Shown here: positions 9,955 through 22,800 of the stretch, piece by piece | How positions within the stretch are numbered: the first letter of the stretch is position 1 | How the letters are laid out: each line of letters starts with the position of its first letter | Source of the DNA: Bolinopsis microptera | Lineage: Eukaryota; Ctenophora; Tentaculata; Lobata; Bolinopsidae | Direction of reading: 5' to 3' | Length of the DNA: 64,000 nt | NCBI RefSeq assembly: GCF_026151205.1 | Contig: NC_087082.1 | Coordinates: 13,239,865-13,303,864, forward strand | Notes under the pieces: model-generated | The model's input: the letters and a program-made list of their open reading frames with translations, nothing else | Told to the model about the DNA's origin: nothing | Database searches by the model: none | Translations under genes and position numbers: made by a program

Positions 9955-12900
9955 GTTAATCCTGTACCGTGGGCAAAATCCCCGCACGACAATTGGGACG
10001 TCCTCTAAGTTTCTCGATGTAAATCCGACTTTTATGACCCTAAATAACACTATTCACTCGAGTACACTATTTCACCAGTGGGGCATTTCTCGGAATCACC
10101 CCCGCTATAAATTATCTCAGCTTATAATTCTGATTGATATACAGAACTCGGGGCTTGAAGAACTGCACCGAGAGAATCAGGCTCGGGTATTCAGAAAAAC
10201 AGGTCTTGCATAGATCAATTTATTCGCACCGTACTATTATCACAACAGCATTGAGTTTAATCTCCCCCTTTACATAAAGCTGACTTAAAAGCTGCATTCG
10301 ATTCACTTAATCGGGAGTTTATATCTGGAAAACTTCAGTCATTATGGCTTTGCCGTGTAAATACATTCGCATAATGAAGCGATTCTTTTGCGGCACCGTC
10401 AGCGCTGTCAGACAGTAATGGCGAGCTCTCTGAGTGGTTTGACGTTACATCTGTTCTAGGCATGGGATATTCCCGTGTCCCCCTAAATCATTAATGTATT
10501 GCATCAACTCGCCTGCGCAGCGGCGAGAGATAAACAAAGTGAGTTGTCAACACGGGGCAGTGCTGCAGATGAGTTTTACCACCTTTGCTCTGGTCATGAT
10601 ACAGTCGTCCTGGATACTGACTATGCAGGATGATTTAGCTATCATGGACACCCCCTAGGACGGTCTCCAGAGTAGGAGCGACTGATCTTTTATGCAAGAT
10701 CTCGATGCGGCTCAGGCTGGACTCCCCCCCTCAGAATCAATGCAAGAAACAGATGGTTATGGCCATCGGCAAGAATAACATCCACAGAGGGCCTGATACT
10801 GAAGCATCAACGGTGGACATTACAGTAGGAGACACGGCTATCCAGCACGTCAGCAACTTCACTTACCTTGGGTCATTATATTGAAAGTGATGGGACTATT
10901 GACCGGTACTTGTCTGCACGGATCCAGAAGAGCCTCAGTAGCATTCAATCAGCTTCGGTAATACTTTGGAAGAATCGCCATCTATCCAACTAACACCAAA
11001 ATACGGATATATGTTGCATCGGTTCAAACAATATTTACTTTATGGAAGCGAAGTCTGGAACACTACTTCAAAGCAACTACAGCGCTTCGAAGTTTTCATC
11101 AAAACTGTTTGAGGAGAATCCTTCGAATTAAGTTGTCTTCCCACCGACGAGCAATGTTCAATGTTGGAGCGGGCAAGAATAAACCCGGATTATAACTACA
11201 TCAGTGCCAACCCGTCTTCGCTGGTTTGAACATGTTTTCTAGAATGCCGGACACCGAGCAATCCAAAGTAATCTATATGATGGACACCTGCTCACGGCAG
11301 AAGATCACGTTGTGCGGCCAAGAAAGAATTGGCGAACCTGTGACCTAAAGACGCAGTAACATTAACAGGAGATCCAGACATTGTATTTGATAAGGTCCGA
11401 GCGTTGGCAGGAAACCGAAAGCCCTGGAGAGAGATGATACGACATAAGCGGCAATTCCTTGTGCAGGCCACTCGAAATGATTGAGGAGACCCTCATCAAG
11501 TAAATCAAGTAAGTAACAGAACTCAGCCATGAACCTAAATGTGCCTAAGATTGCTGATCTTATCTTAGTGCTATGAAACAAACTTAAGGCCTAAGAGACT
11601 TAGCTTTTGAGAAATCGCCAAATATCCGATTTTACTATACATATTAGCAGTCTCACGAGTAACTATTATCACACTTATTTCAAGGTATCTCAGCTTCTGA
11701 TTGTAGCTAAGCGATCATCTAGGGCATTGAAATGGTCAGAGTCATCATGTTGAGTGAGGTAGAGGATCGGTTTTAAAGTTTTCAGACTTCAGGTTGTTGA
11801 GTTATTAGGTCAGACCCCATTTTTATTCTCTCACAGTTAGCGATTGATGTACTTAATTCAAATTAAGCTGAAAAGTATACATCCATGGAAACCTGCACAA
11901 TATAGAATTATGTAAATCTGTTCACTCATTTAAGGAGGGTGATAATGATAGCGGCAGCTCGTTATTGAAATATTTGCAAAACAAGATGTAGCTTATTTAC
12001 CTTCTTCAGATCTCTTTTAACTAGTAGTACTAGTAGTAACCGACTAATAATTACCATTAATATTTCGGATACTATGAACAATAGATTTAATTCGGGGTAC
12101 GAAATTTGAGATTTTTATATTACAAACTTCTTAGCATTGAGACATGACAAAACTTTTAAATATTATCAAATCCCATTCTCAGGAAAATCAAGACAAGGAT
12201 TTAATTCTAGGATCAAATTTTTGTTGAGTCAGCTATTCTCAATACCATTAATTATTTCCCAACTCCCAGAATTTCCATCTCAGGCAAGCACTCTGACTGG
12301 CGTCTCCAAGTAATCGTAATTTCCTACTCAATTTGTTAAAATATGGTTAATCAACCTAACCCGCGTGGAACGTACAAGGAACTGAAATTTAGTTCTACGA
12401 ACTTCTTGGCATGAAAATTAGTAAAATATATATCACATCCTTTCTCATGGAATCTGGACCACGGATCAAATCAAGTAATTCAATTATTTTATTGCCAGTA
12501 AATTTTCATAAGAATTAATTAAATTGTATCTTTTCAGCTCCTCCCTCAGCCTAGCTGATTGAGCGATTGGTGTTTTACCCCAATTCTTTGATCTACCATT
12601 TATAAAATGGTTAACATTTCTCACGGGTATGCTGTATGCACGTGCACGGTCGTTTAGTTATTAGGTTATACCCCATTTTTACGCTCTCACGAGCCAGTCA
12701 CTTTTGGATATAATAATTGTTGCTATTTAAAGTTACCAAATACATTATTTAAAGCAACGAAAAGTTCGCAATTTTGCTTTAAAAGTACGTTAAGTGCGTA
12801 CAAACCAAATATGATGACTCTGACCTTTTCAATGCCAAAGATGATCGCTTAGCCGCAATCAGAAGCTGAGATATCTTGAAATAGTTGTGATGAATGTTAC

Positions 12901-13215
12901 TCGTGAGACTGCTAAATAGTAAATCGAAATTTAGGCGATTTCTCAAAAACTTAGTTTCGTAAGGCCCTTAAGTATGTTCATAGCACTAATATAACCAAAC
13001 ATGCCATCTTAGCACATTTTTGGTTCATGTCAGAGTTTCTGTATCTCAATCAGAAACTGAAGATAATTGTTAGTGGGGGCGCGATATGGGGTGTCGGGTC
13101 AAAAAGAGTAACCCGAGTAATGGTGCTATTTAGGGTCATATAAGTCGGATAAAATCGAGAAACAAGCCGGACGTCCCCAACTGTGTGCGGGACTGTTGCC
13201 AGGTACATGATTAAA
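9955..13215. repeat. Decayed fold-back element with inverted arms, split by a LINE
   Basis: The sequence at about 9955-10149 plus 11516-11770 is an imperfect inverted copy of about 12790-13215. Matching landmarks include TATGACCCTAAATA and GGTCAGAGTCATCAT against their reverse complements. The left arm is interrupted by the LINE at 10150-11515, while the right arm is continuous and shows the unfilled site. The central loop (about 11770-12790) contains a short internal direct repeat, a TTATTAGGT-CCCCATTTTTA block near 11790 and 12655. No transposase frame was found, so the superfamily is unknown. Confidence 0.65.
10150..11515 (+). mobile_element. 5'-truncated RTE-type LINE with 9-bp target duplication
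   Basis: Broken frames on the plus strand give reverse-transcriptase blocks in order: RENQARVFRKTGLA (the E-x-Q-x-G-F-R motif), KAAFDSLNREFISGKL (the A-F-D/S motif), VGDTAIQHVSNFTYLGS (thumb region) and RIQKSLSSIQSASVILW. Many stops and frameshifts are present. The insertion is flanked by ACAGAACTC at 10141-10149 and 11516-11524. The 3' end carries ATCAAGTA-like short repeats, as RTE elements do, and no poly(A). It begins inside the RT domain, so it is a dead truncated copy. Confidence 0.75.
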
Positions 13216-13324
13216 TTAAATAAAATACTCGGAATAAAATTTTAATTTTGTAAAATTTGCACAAATCAAGTGTTATCAATAAATAGCTTAATTTTGCATT
13301 GTTTACTTTTGATGTTAAGATTTA

Positions 13325-13560
13325 CTAATATTTTAATTTTGTTTACTAAGATGTATTGTTTATTTGATTTCACAGATTTTGACTTTTATCATTGATTGGT
13401 ATTTTTGATAATAACATTTGATTTTGTTATTAAGATTTATAAATACTTTAATTTTTTTTACTAAGATGTATTGTTTATTTGATTTCGCAGCTTTTGATTA
13501 TGTATCATTGATTGGTATTTTTGATAATAACATTAATTGCTTTATTGTTTCCCTTACATT
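13325..13560 (+). repeat. Two-copy tandem duplication, period about 115 bp
   Basis: The block CTAAGATGTATTGTTTATTT followed by a conserved ATTGATTGGTATTTTTGATA occurs twice, starting at 13346 and 13461, with few differences. It is AT-rich and non-coding, just upstream of the rhotekin-like gene. Confidence 0.8.
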
Positions 13561-13832
13561 GTCATTTTGACAGTGAAAAAAAACTTGTTCCATGAAATAT
13601 TAACGACTAATTATAATTATACAGAGTTCAGATCTCGACTATTGAGGAACTATTATACCTATTTTTTGGGATCATTATTCATATCTTCTGTTATTCAATA
13701 TTCATAGTGATTCATTGAAATTTAGTAAAGTGTTATTTAAAAAAATCCAATCTAAAGCTGACATTCACTTTAGATTTACTAACTCAATAACTTGATTAGA
13801 ATATAATTCGCGAATTGCGGTACTAAAGAAAT

Positions 13833-16800
13833 ATGGAGTCAACGCGCAGAGAGTTAGGTTTTGCGGAGATGATATTGCGAAAGGGACGTCCGAAGAAAAA
13901 GAAAGTTCCGGTGATAAAGAAAAGTGAGGTAGAAGAGAAGTTACTGTTTGAAATGGGGATGAGGGAGGCGGCACAAAGACTGCTATCTTCTGCGTGCTGC
14001 CCCAATCCACCAACAAAGGGGGGAGGAACCGCGCCGCGCTAGTCATATTATTAAGTGTCATTTATTTGTTAGGCACTTTTTTAACATGGCCAGAACAGTT
14101 AAAGTCACTCTTTTAGTCTAATTCCCTTATAATAATAATAATTATTATTTAATTACTAAATAAACCGCAACTAAGTAATATTTAATTTATCACCTAATTA
14201 ATCTCAATTACGCAGGTTAGACGCAGGTAAGACAATACTTACCTCCAACAGCAGAACACTAGCACTTATGACAGCACTACAAAAAGAACATGTTAAAGAA
14301 GTAGAGGATGCTCACGGTCTCACTGACTTGTAAGTTATTTTTAAAAGTTAACAATTTAGAAGTTTAATTTATTTTGTATCGCAGAAACAAGGCCTAGACA
14401 GCCAGCTTCGTATTCCTCTGCAGTTAACCACTGATAGCTAATTACTACAAACCGTTGGATTGATTATTCTGATTCTCCAAACATTGAGAAACTTCCTTGT
14501 CAGGAAAGACAAAGACGAGCTGCTGAGAGAGGAAATGATGGAATCAGTCTCACTAGCAGACGTGACAATCTCAAACATAATCGTGCCTCTGAAATGGTGC
14601 AGGATCGACCACAATAAGTACAAGACAGACTGCTGGAAGTACCAGGTGTTCTGTCTCATTAGGAGTGGGATACAGGTTCTAGATTGTTCCGAGCTGACCA
14701 AAGTGGACATTCTCACTGAGAATATCCAGCTTAAGGATACATTCGTTCTGTAAGTGCTCTTATTCTGAAGTTTTAGTAAGTCCGAACTGTATCATTTTTG
14801 CCAGATTATTTGATTGGAATAGTGTGTGGTGCTTAACGATAGCCCTCAGGGTTTTAAAATTGATTAATAAGTCTGCCCTGATCTGTATCAGGTAATTCGA
14901 TGGTAGTTAAACCTCCTTAATTGCAGGAAGGATATGGGACCGGACTTTGTTATAGACCTTGAGTTTTACTACACCCAAACTGAAGATCCTGTAAAGAAGA
15001 AAGATAAGAAGAAGGTATGCTCCGCTCTTTGTTTCTATTGTTCTCGTTAATTTCAGTCGGCGGTTCATATTCCATGTCTTTTCGATGTAGAGATATTGCT
15101 TTTCCGTGTCTATCTGTGATGATTAATTAGCATTTCCCTTAAATATGTTACATATCTTGACATATTCAGATCATCAGGTCTCTAGTCCTTGCAAGATAAT
15201 CTGTGATATCATATCCAAATACCTTACACGGCGATCTTACACCAATATTCGAAATTGCCTCCAAAATGTTGGAGTACTTTCAGGCGGGCGCGGCGTCATG
15301 TTTGTTAATGCATGTGCGCAAAGCACGCACGTACGTACGTAACGTACATTGCATACCATGACAGTTTATTTATTATATTTTTTATATTTCTTGATTCATT
15401 GCCATTCGACGAAAACAAAGCCTTCAAAATTTTGAATTTTGCTTCACAATCAATCAAACTGTCAGCAAATTCAATAAGTCGCACTATCAATTTACACTAT
15501 CAGATTCAACTTAACTGAAAAGTTAAATTAGTTATTAAAATTTCTCAATTTCTTCTGTTTTCAGGCCGAACAAACAGAAGCACCCGCGTAAGTACTGGGT
15601 GTTAGTCAAAAATATTCAAACAAACCCTTGATTTATTTACTTTTTCTACATCACTACAGAGCACATCCTGCATGAAACATTACCTTATCACTTTTTCAAA
15701 CAACTCTCTTCTATCTCCCTTCCTGACAGGCCTGTGTTTGCGATAGCAGCAACCGCCTCCCTCTCCCTAGCACACTGCAATATCTGGTCTCAGAAAGCAG
15801 TCCCTGAAGTCGGGTGCTAAAGGGCTACCAGCGCACATTACAGCCCCTACCTCTCTCCCTGACCTGCCTCCTCTACCTGTTCTCAACTTTTATAGAGCAG
15901 AGATAAACGTTACTCCTCATTTCACTTTGAAACCTTCAAAGGAAGGGTTCCTTGGTTAGTTTGACGGAATCCTGCAGTTCATGTGTTTCACGGAACTTAT
16001 ATTTTATCTAATTTAACAGGTCAAAACGTTTAAAACTATCTAAAAACACCGTGTGCACAGTGATCCTTCGCAGCGTTGCTCAGTGCCTCTGAGGCGTTAT
16101 TGTGATAGATTAGCCACCGTATCATTAAAATTTCTGTTCCAGATGTCCAGCAAATGAGTCAAGGTATGCCTCACTGGGTAAAGTGTTGGTGCTCACTCCA
16201 AGGAATGTACTTGAAGTCATGGAAACAGCCAGAGGACCAATTCGTTTCAGAGCCGCTACTCATTATCGAGATTAACGAGGTAACTCATAAATGATATGCG
16301 TATTTCTAAACTTGCTACCGTTAGTTAGAATGAAAAACAAGCTTTTTCTGTAACGTTTTGAAATGAAAAAGATATCTGGATGGAAATCTAGTCAATGATT
16401 GAGAAATATTTCAGCACATGATGCTGGATCACGTACCAAGGACATCAGTTCAGCGACCCAACAATATCCACATTAGTTACTGCAAGGCACCCTATGTTGA
16501 TCATTTCCTTAGTACCGACACAAAGGAGGATCGCATTCTTTGGGAGATCGGTTAGTTCATCTCAGTACAGGTCCTGTTTCCTGGAAAGTTGGATGTGTAA
16601 ATGTTTAACTAATTGAGAGCACGTTTCCTTGATTCTTGTAGTGGATTTGAGTGCTTTTTTCACCACTGCAGTGCTTTTATGTTCCGGGGTAGGTGGAACA
16701 TATTTTGGTTAAAAATGGTTCTGGCCTGTCCCTAACCATCATAAAAATCAAGTTTCGAACTCGCTCAATACTCTCAACCGCCCACTTCGGGGCGGCCACT

Positions 16801-19800
16801 CCCAGGGGCCACGCCCCTCCCAAAATGAACCGAATCCCAGCTAAAATCAAGACTTTAAAATCTTTAACCCCTGTAGTGCCATTTAATGTCCGGGTAGGTG
16901 GGACATGTTTTAATTAAAAATGGTTCTGCCTGTCCCAAACCATCATAAAAATTCAAGTTTCGACCTCTCAACCCACCCGGGCCACTCCCAGGGCCACGCC
17001 CATCCTAAAATTACAGAATTAATCTAAAATCTAGACTTTAAAATCTTTACCCCTGTAATGTTTTATGTTCCGGGGTAGGTGGAACATGTTTTAGATTAAA
17101 AATGGGTTCTGGCCTGTCCCAAACAATCAAAAAATCAGTTTTCGACCTCTCAACCCTCTCGGGCCACTCCAGGGGCCACGGCCCATCCAAAATGAGCGAA
17201 ATCCAGCTAAAGTCCAGACGTTAAAATCTTTCCCCTCCTGTAGTGCTTTTATGTTCCGGATGGTGGACATGTTTTAAGATTAACAATGGGTTCTGCCTGT
17301 GCCCAAACCATCAAAAAAATCATGTTCGACGATCTCAACCCACAGCGGGCCACTCCCAAGGGCCACGCCCATCCAAAATGACCAAATCCAGCTAAATCCA
17401 GACTTTAAAAATCTTTACCCCTGTAGTGCTTTTTATGTTCTCGGGTAGTGGACATGTTTTAGATAAAAAATGGTCGTCTGCCAGTCCCAAACCATCATAA
17501 AAATCAAGTCTCGACCTCTCAACCACACGGGCCACTCCCAGGGGCCACGCCCATCCCAAAATGACCGAAATCCAGCTAAAATCCAGACTTTAAAACACAT
17601 CGTTTTACCCCTGAGTGCTTTTTGTTTCCGGTGGGTGAGGTGGAACATTTTTAAGATTCAAAATGGTTTCAGCCTGACCCAAACCATCATAAAAATCAAG
17701 TTTTCGACCTCTCAAACGCCACTAGGCCACTCCCAGGGGCACGCCTCATCCAAAATGACCGAAATCAGCTAAATTAATCCCGACTTTAAAGATCTTTACC
17801 CACTGTAGTGCTACTTATGTTCCGGGGTAGGTGGACATGTTTTAGATTAATAATGTTTTGCTGTCCCAAACCACCAAAAAATCAAGTTTTTCACCTCTCA
17901 ACCCACCCTAGCAAATCCCAGGCCACGCCCATCCAAAAATTACTGAAAATATGCTAAAATACAAGGACTTTAAATCATACCCTGTAGTGCTATTATGTTC
18001 CCTCCTGGGGTAGGAGGAACATGTTTTTAGTTTAAAAATGGGTTCTGACTGTCCCAAACCATCATAAAAATCAATTTCGTTACGCGACCTCTCAACCCAC
18101 TCGGGCCCTCCCATGGGGCCATGCCCATGCCCAAAATGAACCGAAATCCATCTAAATCCAGACTTAAAAATCTTTACCCCTGTAGTCTGTAGTGCTATAT
18201 GTTCCGGGGTAGGTGGGACATGTTTTTAGTTTTAAAATGTTCTACCTGTCCCCAAAACATCATAATAATCAAGTTTTCGCTCGACTCTTCAAACCCACTC
18301 AGGCAGGGCCACTCCCAGGGCCACTGCCCATCCCAAAATTTCCGAATCCAGCTACAATCACAGACTTTAAAATCTTTACCCCTGTAGTGCTTTTAGTTCC
18401 GGGTAGGTGGGACCTGTTCTAGTTTAAAAATGGGTTCTGCCTGTCCCCCAAACCATCATAAATAATCAAGTTTCGACCTCCTCAACCCACTCGGGCCACG
18501 CCCATACTAAAATGACCGAAATCCAGCTAAATCCAGACTTTTAAAATCTATTACCCCTGTAAGTGCTTTTATGTTCCGGGTAGGTGGAACATGTTTTAGA
18601 TTACAATGGGTTCTCTTCCTGTCCCAAACCATCATAAAAATCAAGTTTTCAGGTCCGATCGACCTCTCAACCCACTCGGGCACTCCAGGGGCACGCCCAC
18701 CCAAAATGACCGAAATCCAGCTAAAATCCAACATTAAAATCTTTACCTCCCTGTAGTGCTTTTATGTTCCGGGGTAGGTGGACATGTTTTAGATTAAAAA
18801 TGGGTTTCTGCTGCCTGCCCCAAACCACATAAAAATCAAGTTTCGCGACCTCTCAACCCACTCGGGGCACTCCCAGGGGCCACGCCCATCCCAAAATGAC
18901 CGAAATCCAGCTAAATCCAGACTTAAAAATCTTTGCCCCTGTAGTCTGTAGTGCTATATGTTCCGGGGTAGGTGGGACATGTTTTAGTTTTTAAATGGGT
19001 TCTACCTGTCCCAAACCATCATAATAATCAAGTTTCGACCTCTTCAACACCCACTCCTCAGATGCCACTCCCAGGGCCACGCCATTTCAAAATTAACCGA
19101 AATCCAGCTAAAATCCAGACTTTAAATAATCTTTTACACCCCTGATTGCTATTTATGTCCGGGGTAGGTGGGAACAAGTTTTAAAGATTAAAAATGGGTT
19201 CTGCCTGTCCAAAACCAACATAAAATCAAGTATCGACCTCTCAACCCACCCGGCCACTCCCAGGGGCCACGCCCCATCCTAACATTACTGCATATAATGC
19301 TAAAATCTAGACTTTAAAAGCATTTACCCCTGTAGTGCTTTTATGTTCCGGGGTAGGTGGAAATGTTTAGATTAAAAATGGGTTCATGCCTGTCCCAAAC
19401 CATCATAAAAATCAGTTTCGACCACTCCACCCTCTCGGGCCACTCCCAGGGGCCAGCCCAACCCAACATGATGAAATCCCCCTACTAAGACCAGACTTTA
19501 AAAATCTTTTACCCCTGAAGTGCATTTATGTTCCGGGATAGGTGGACATGTTTAGATTAAAAATGGTTCTGCCTGCCCAACCATCATAAAAATCAAGTTT
19601 CACCTCTCAAAACCCACACGGGCCACTCCCCAAGGGCCACGCCCAACCCAAAATGACCGAAGATCTCATGCTAAATCCAGAACTTTAAATCTTTACCCCC
19701 CTGTATTGCTTTTATGTTCCGGGGTAGTGGAACAGTGCTTTAGATTAAAAATAGGTTCGTGCCTGTCCCAAACCATCCTAAAAATCAAGTTTCGACCTCT

Positions 19801-22800
19801 CAACCCACACGGTGCCACTCCCAGGGCCACGCCCGATCCCAAAATGACCGAAATCCAAGCTAAAATCCAACTTTAAAATCTTTACACCCCTGTAGTGCTT
19901 TTATTTTCGCGGTAGGTGGGACTTGTTTTAGATTAAAAATGGGTTTCAGCCTGTCCAAACCATCATAAAAATCAAGTTTCGACCTCTCAACCCACTCGGG
20001 CACACTCCCAGGGGCCTCGCCCTCCTAAAATACTGAAATTAATCTAAAATCTAGACTTTAAAATCTTTAACCCCTGTAGTGCTTTTATGTTGCCGGGTAG
20101 TGGGACATATTAGATAAAAATGGGTCTGCCGGTCCCATACCATCATAAAAATCAAGTCTCGAACCTCTTCAACCCACACGGGCCACTCCCATGGGCCCGC
20201 CCCTCCCAAAAAGACCGAATCCAGCTAAAATCCAGACTTAAAATCTTTAACCCTGTAGTGCTTTATGTTCCGGGTTAGGTGGAACATGATGTATATAAAA
20301 ATTGGGTTATCTGCCTGTCCCAAACCATCATAAAAATCAAGTTTCCGACCACTCACCCACTCAGGGCCACGTCCAGGGGCCACGCCCAACCCAAATGACC
20401 GAAATCCAGCTAAAATCCAGACTTTAAAATCTTTACCACCCCTGTAGTGCTCTTATGTTCCGGGGTAGGTGGGACAGTTTTTAGATAAAAAATGGGTTTT
20501 TGCCTGTCCCAAAACCACCATAAAATAAAGTTTCGACCTCCAAAAACCCACTCGAGCCACTCCCAGGGCCACGCCCATCCTAAAATTACTGAAATTAATG
20601 CAAAAACTAGACTTTAAAATCTTTACCCCTGTAGGTGCTTTATGTTCCGGGTAGGTTGGAACATGTTTTAGGTTAAAAAATGGGTTCTGACTGTCCCAAA
20701 CCATCATAAAAATCAAGTTTCGACCTCTCAACCCACTCGGCATCCAGGGCCATGCCCATCCCAAAAGACCGAAAACCACTAAATTCCAGACTTAAAAAAA
20801 TCTTTACCCCTGAAGTCATATCGTGCTATATGTTTTCCGTATGTTGGACATGTTTTTAGTTTTAAAATGGGTTCTACCTGCCCCAAACCATCAAATAATC
20901 AAGTTTCAGAACTCTCAACCCACTCAGGCCACTCCCATGGGCCACGCCCCATCCCAAAATTACCGCAAATCCAGCTACAATCCAGACTTTAAAATCTTAC
21001 CCATGTAGTGGGCCCCCCTTTTTTATGTTCCGGGGTAGGTGGGACATGTCTAGTTTAAAAATGGTCGCCTGGCCCAAAACCATCAAAATAATCAAGTTCG
21101 ACACTCTCAACCACTCGGCCACGCCCATACCAAAATGACCGAAATCCACTAAATCCAGACTTAAAATCTTTACCCCTTGTAGTGCTTTAAGTTCCGGGGT
21201 AGTGAACATGTTTAGATTAAAAATGGGTTCAGCCTGTTCCCAGAACACATCATAAAAATCAAGTTTCGACCTCTCAAATCAAACCCACCTCGGTCCACTC
21301 CCAGGGCCACGCCATACCAAAATAGGACAGAAATCCAGCTAAAAATCCAGACTTTAAAATCGTTACCCCTGTAGGCTTTGATGTTCAGTGTAGGAGGGAC
21401 ATGATTTTAGATTAAAAATGGGTTCTGCTGTCCCAAACCATCATAAAAATCAAGTTTCGACCTCTCAACCCACGTCGGGGCCTCCCAGGGCCACGCCCAT
21501 CACAAAATGACCGGAAATCCATCTAAATCCAGACTTTAAAAATCTTTGCCCCTGTATACGTAGTGCGATATGTTTCCAGGGTAGGTGGACATGTTTTAGT
21601 TTTTTTAAAATGGGTTCTACCTGTCCCAAAACCATCATAATAATCAAGTTTTCGACCTCTCAACCCACTCCAGGCCACTCCCAGGGGCCACGCCCATTTT
21701 CAAAATACGCAGAAATCCCAGCTAAAATCCAGACTTTAAAATCTTTAAACCCCTTTAGATGCATTTATGTTTCCGGGGTAGGTGGGACATGTTTTAGTTA
21801 AAAAGGGATCTTACCGTTCGCAAATACCATCAAAAAAATCAAGTTTTCGAGCCTTTCGACCACTCAGGGAGCCACTCCCAGGGCCACGCCCATCCCAAAA
21901 TTCACCCGAAATCCAGACTAAAAATCACAAACTTCAAAATTCTTTACCGCTGTAGTGCGTTAACGTTTACGGGTAGGTGGGACATGTTTTTGTTTAAAAA
22001 TGGTCTACCTGTCCCAAATAACCATCATAAAAACAAGTTTCGACCTCTCCCCCTCTGAGGCCACTCCCAGTGGGCCACGCCTTACCCTGAAAAAGCAACA
22101 GTAGTGGGGTTGGGCAAAACAAACGTTACATACGTTTGAGTCTTATACCACCACTGTGTTTTCATATTATGTTACCGGCCCCCCAAAACTTTGCAGATGG
22201 CATGCTGAACAACTCATTCGGAGGATTCCTCGCCAATGTTCAAAAATTTGAATTTTTAGACACACCCATATAATATTAAATCACCTATATTTTTCTTTCC
22301 GGACATGCTAGACGCCCATTTATTTGAGATTACTGCAGATTATTATTGTTGCATCTGATCTGAAACATAATTAGGCAAACGTATTTGAAAATGACGAAGT
22401 TATCAAGCAAATCAATGTATCTCGTTAACAATATTGATTTGGTGATTATGGAATATGTCACATTGAATTTGGTTCCCCTGTGCAATTTGACGGGGCCAGC
22501 TAATCACCTCATCAGTAATCGAATCACCTGATCACACGTAATGGACAAACTCGTCATGCCTCGTATCCTTGGTCATCTGAGAGGCTACAACTCTCATTTT
22601 TTTTCCAGATACAAACGTAATATGAATGGCCCAAATAACACCCTATACAACTTGGCTTCGATCGGATTATCAAAACATCAATAAATGCATTCATAAACCT
22701 TCATTAAATAAAATATTTAAAATGAAAAATGAATATTCTTTGATTTAATATATTCCTCGAATGGAGTGGTGATAGTAAGTCATACCAAAAAGAACACCCC

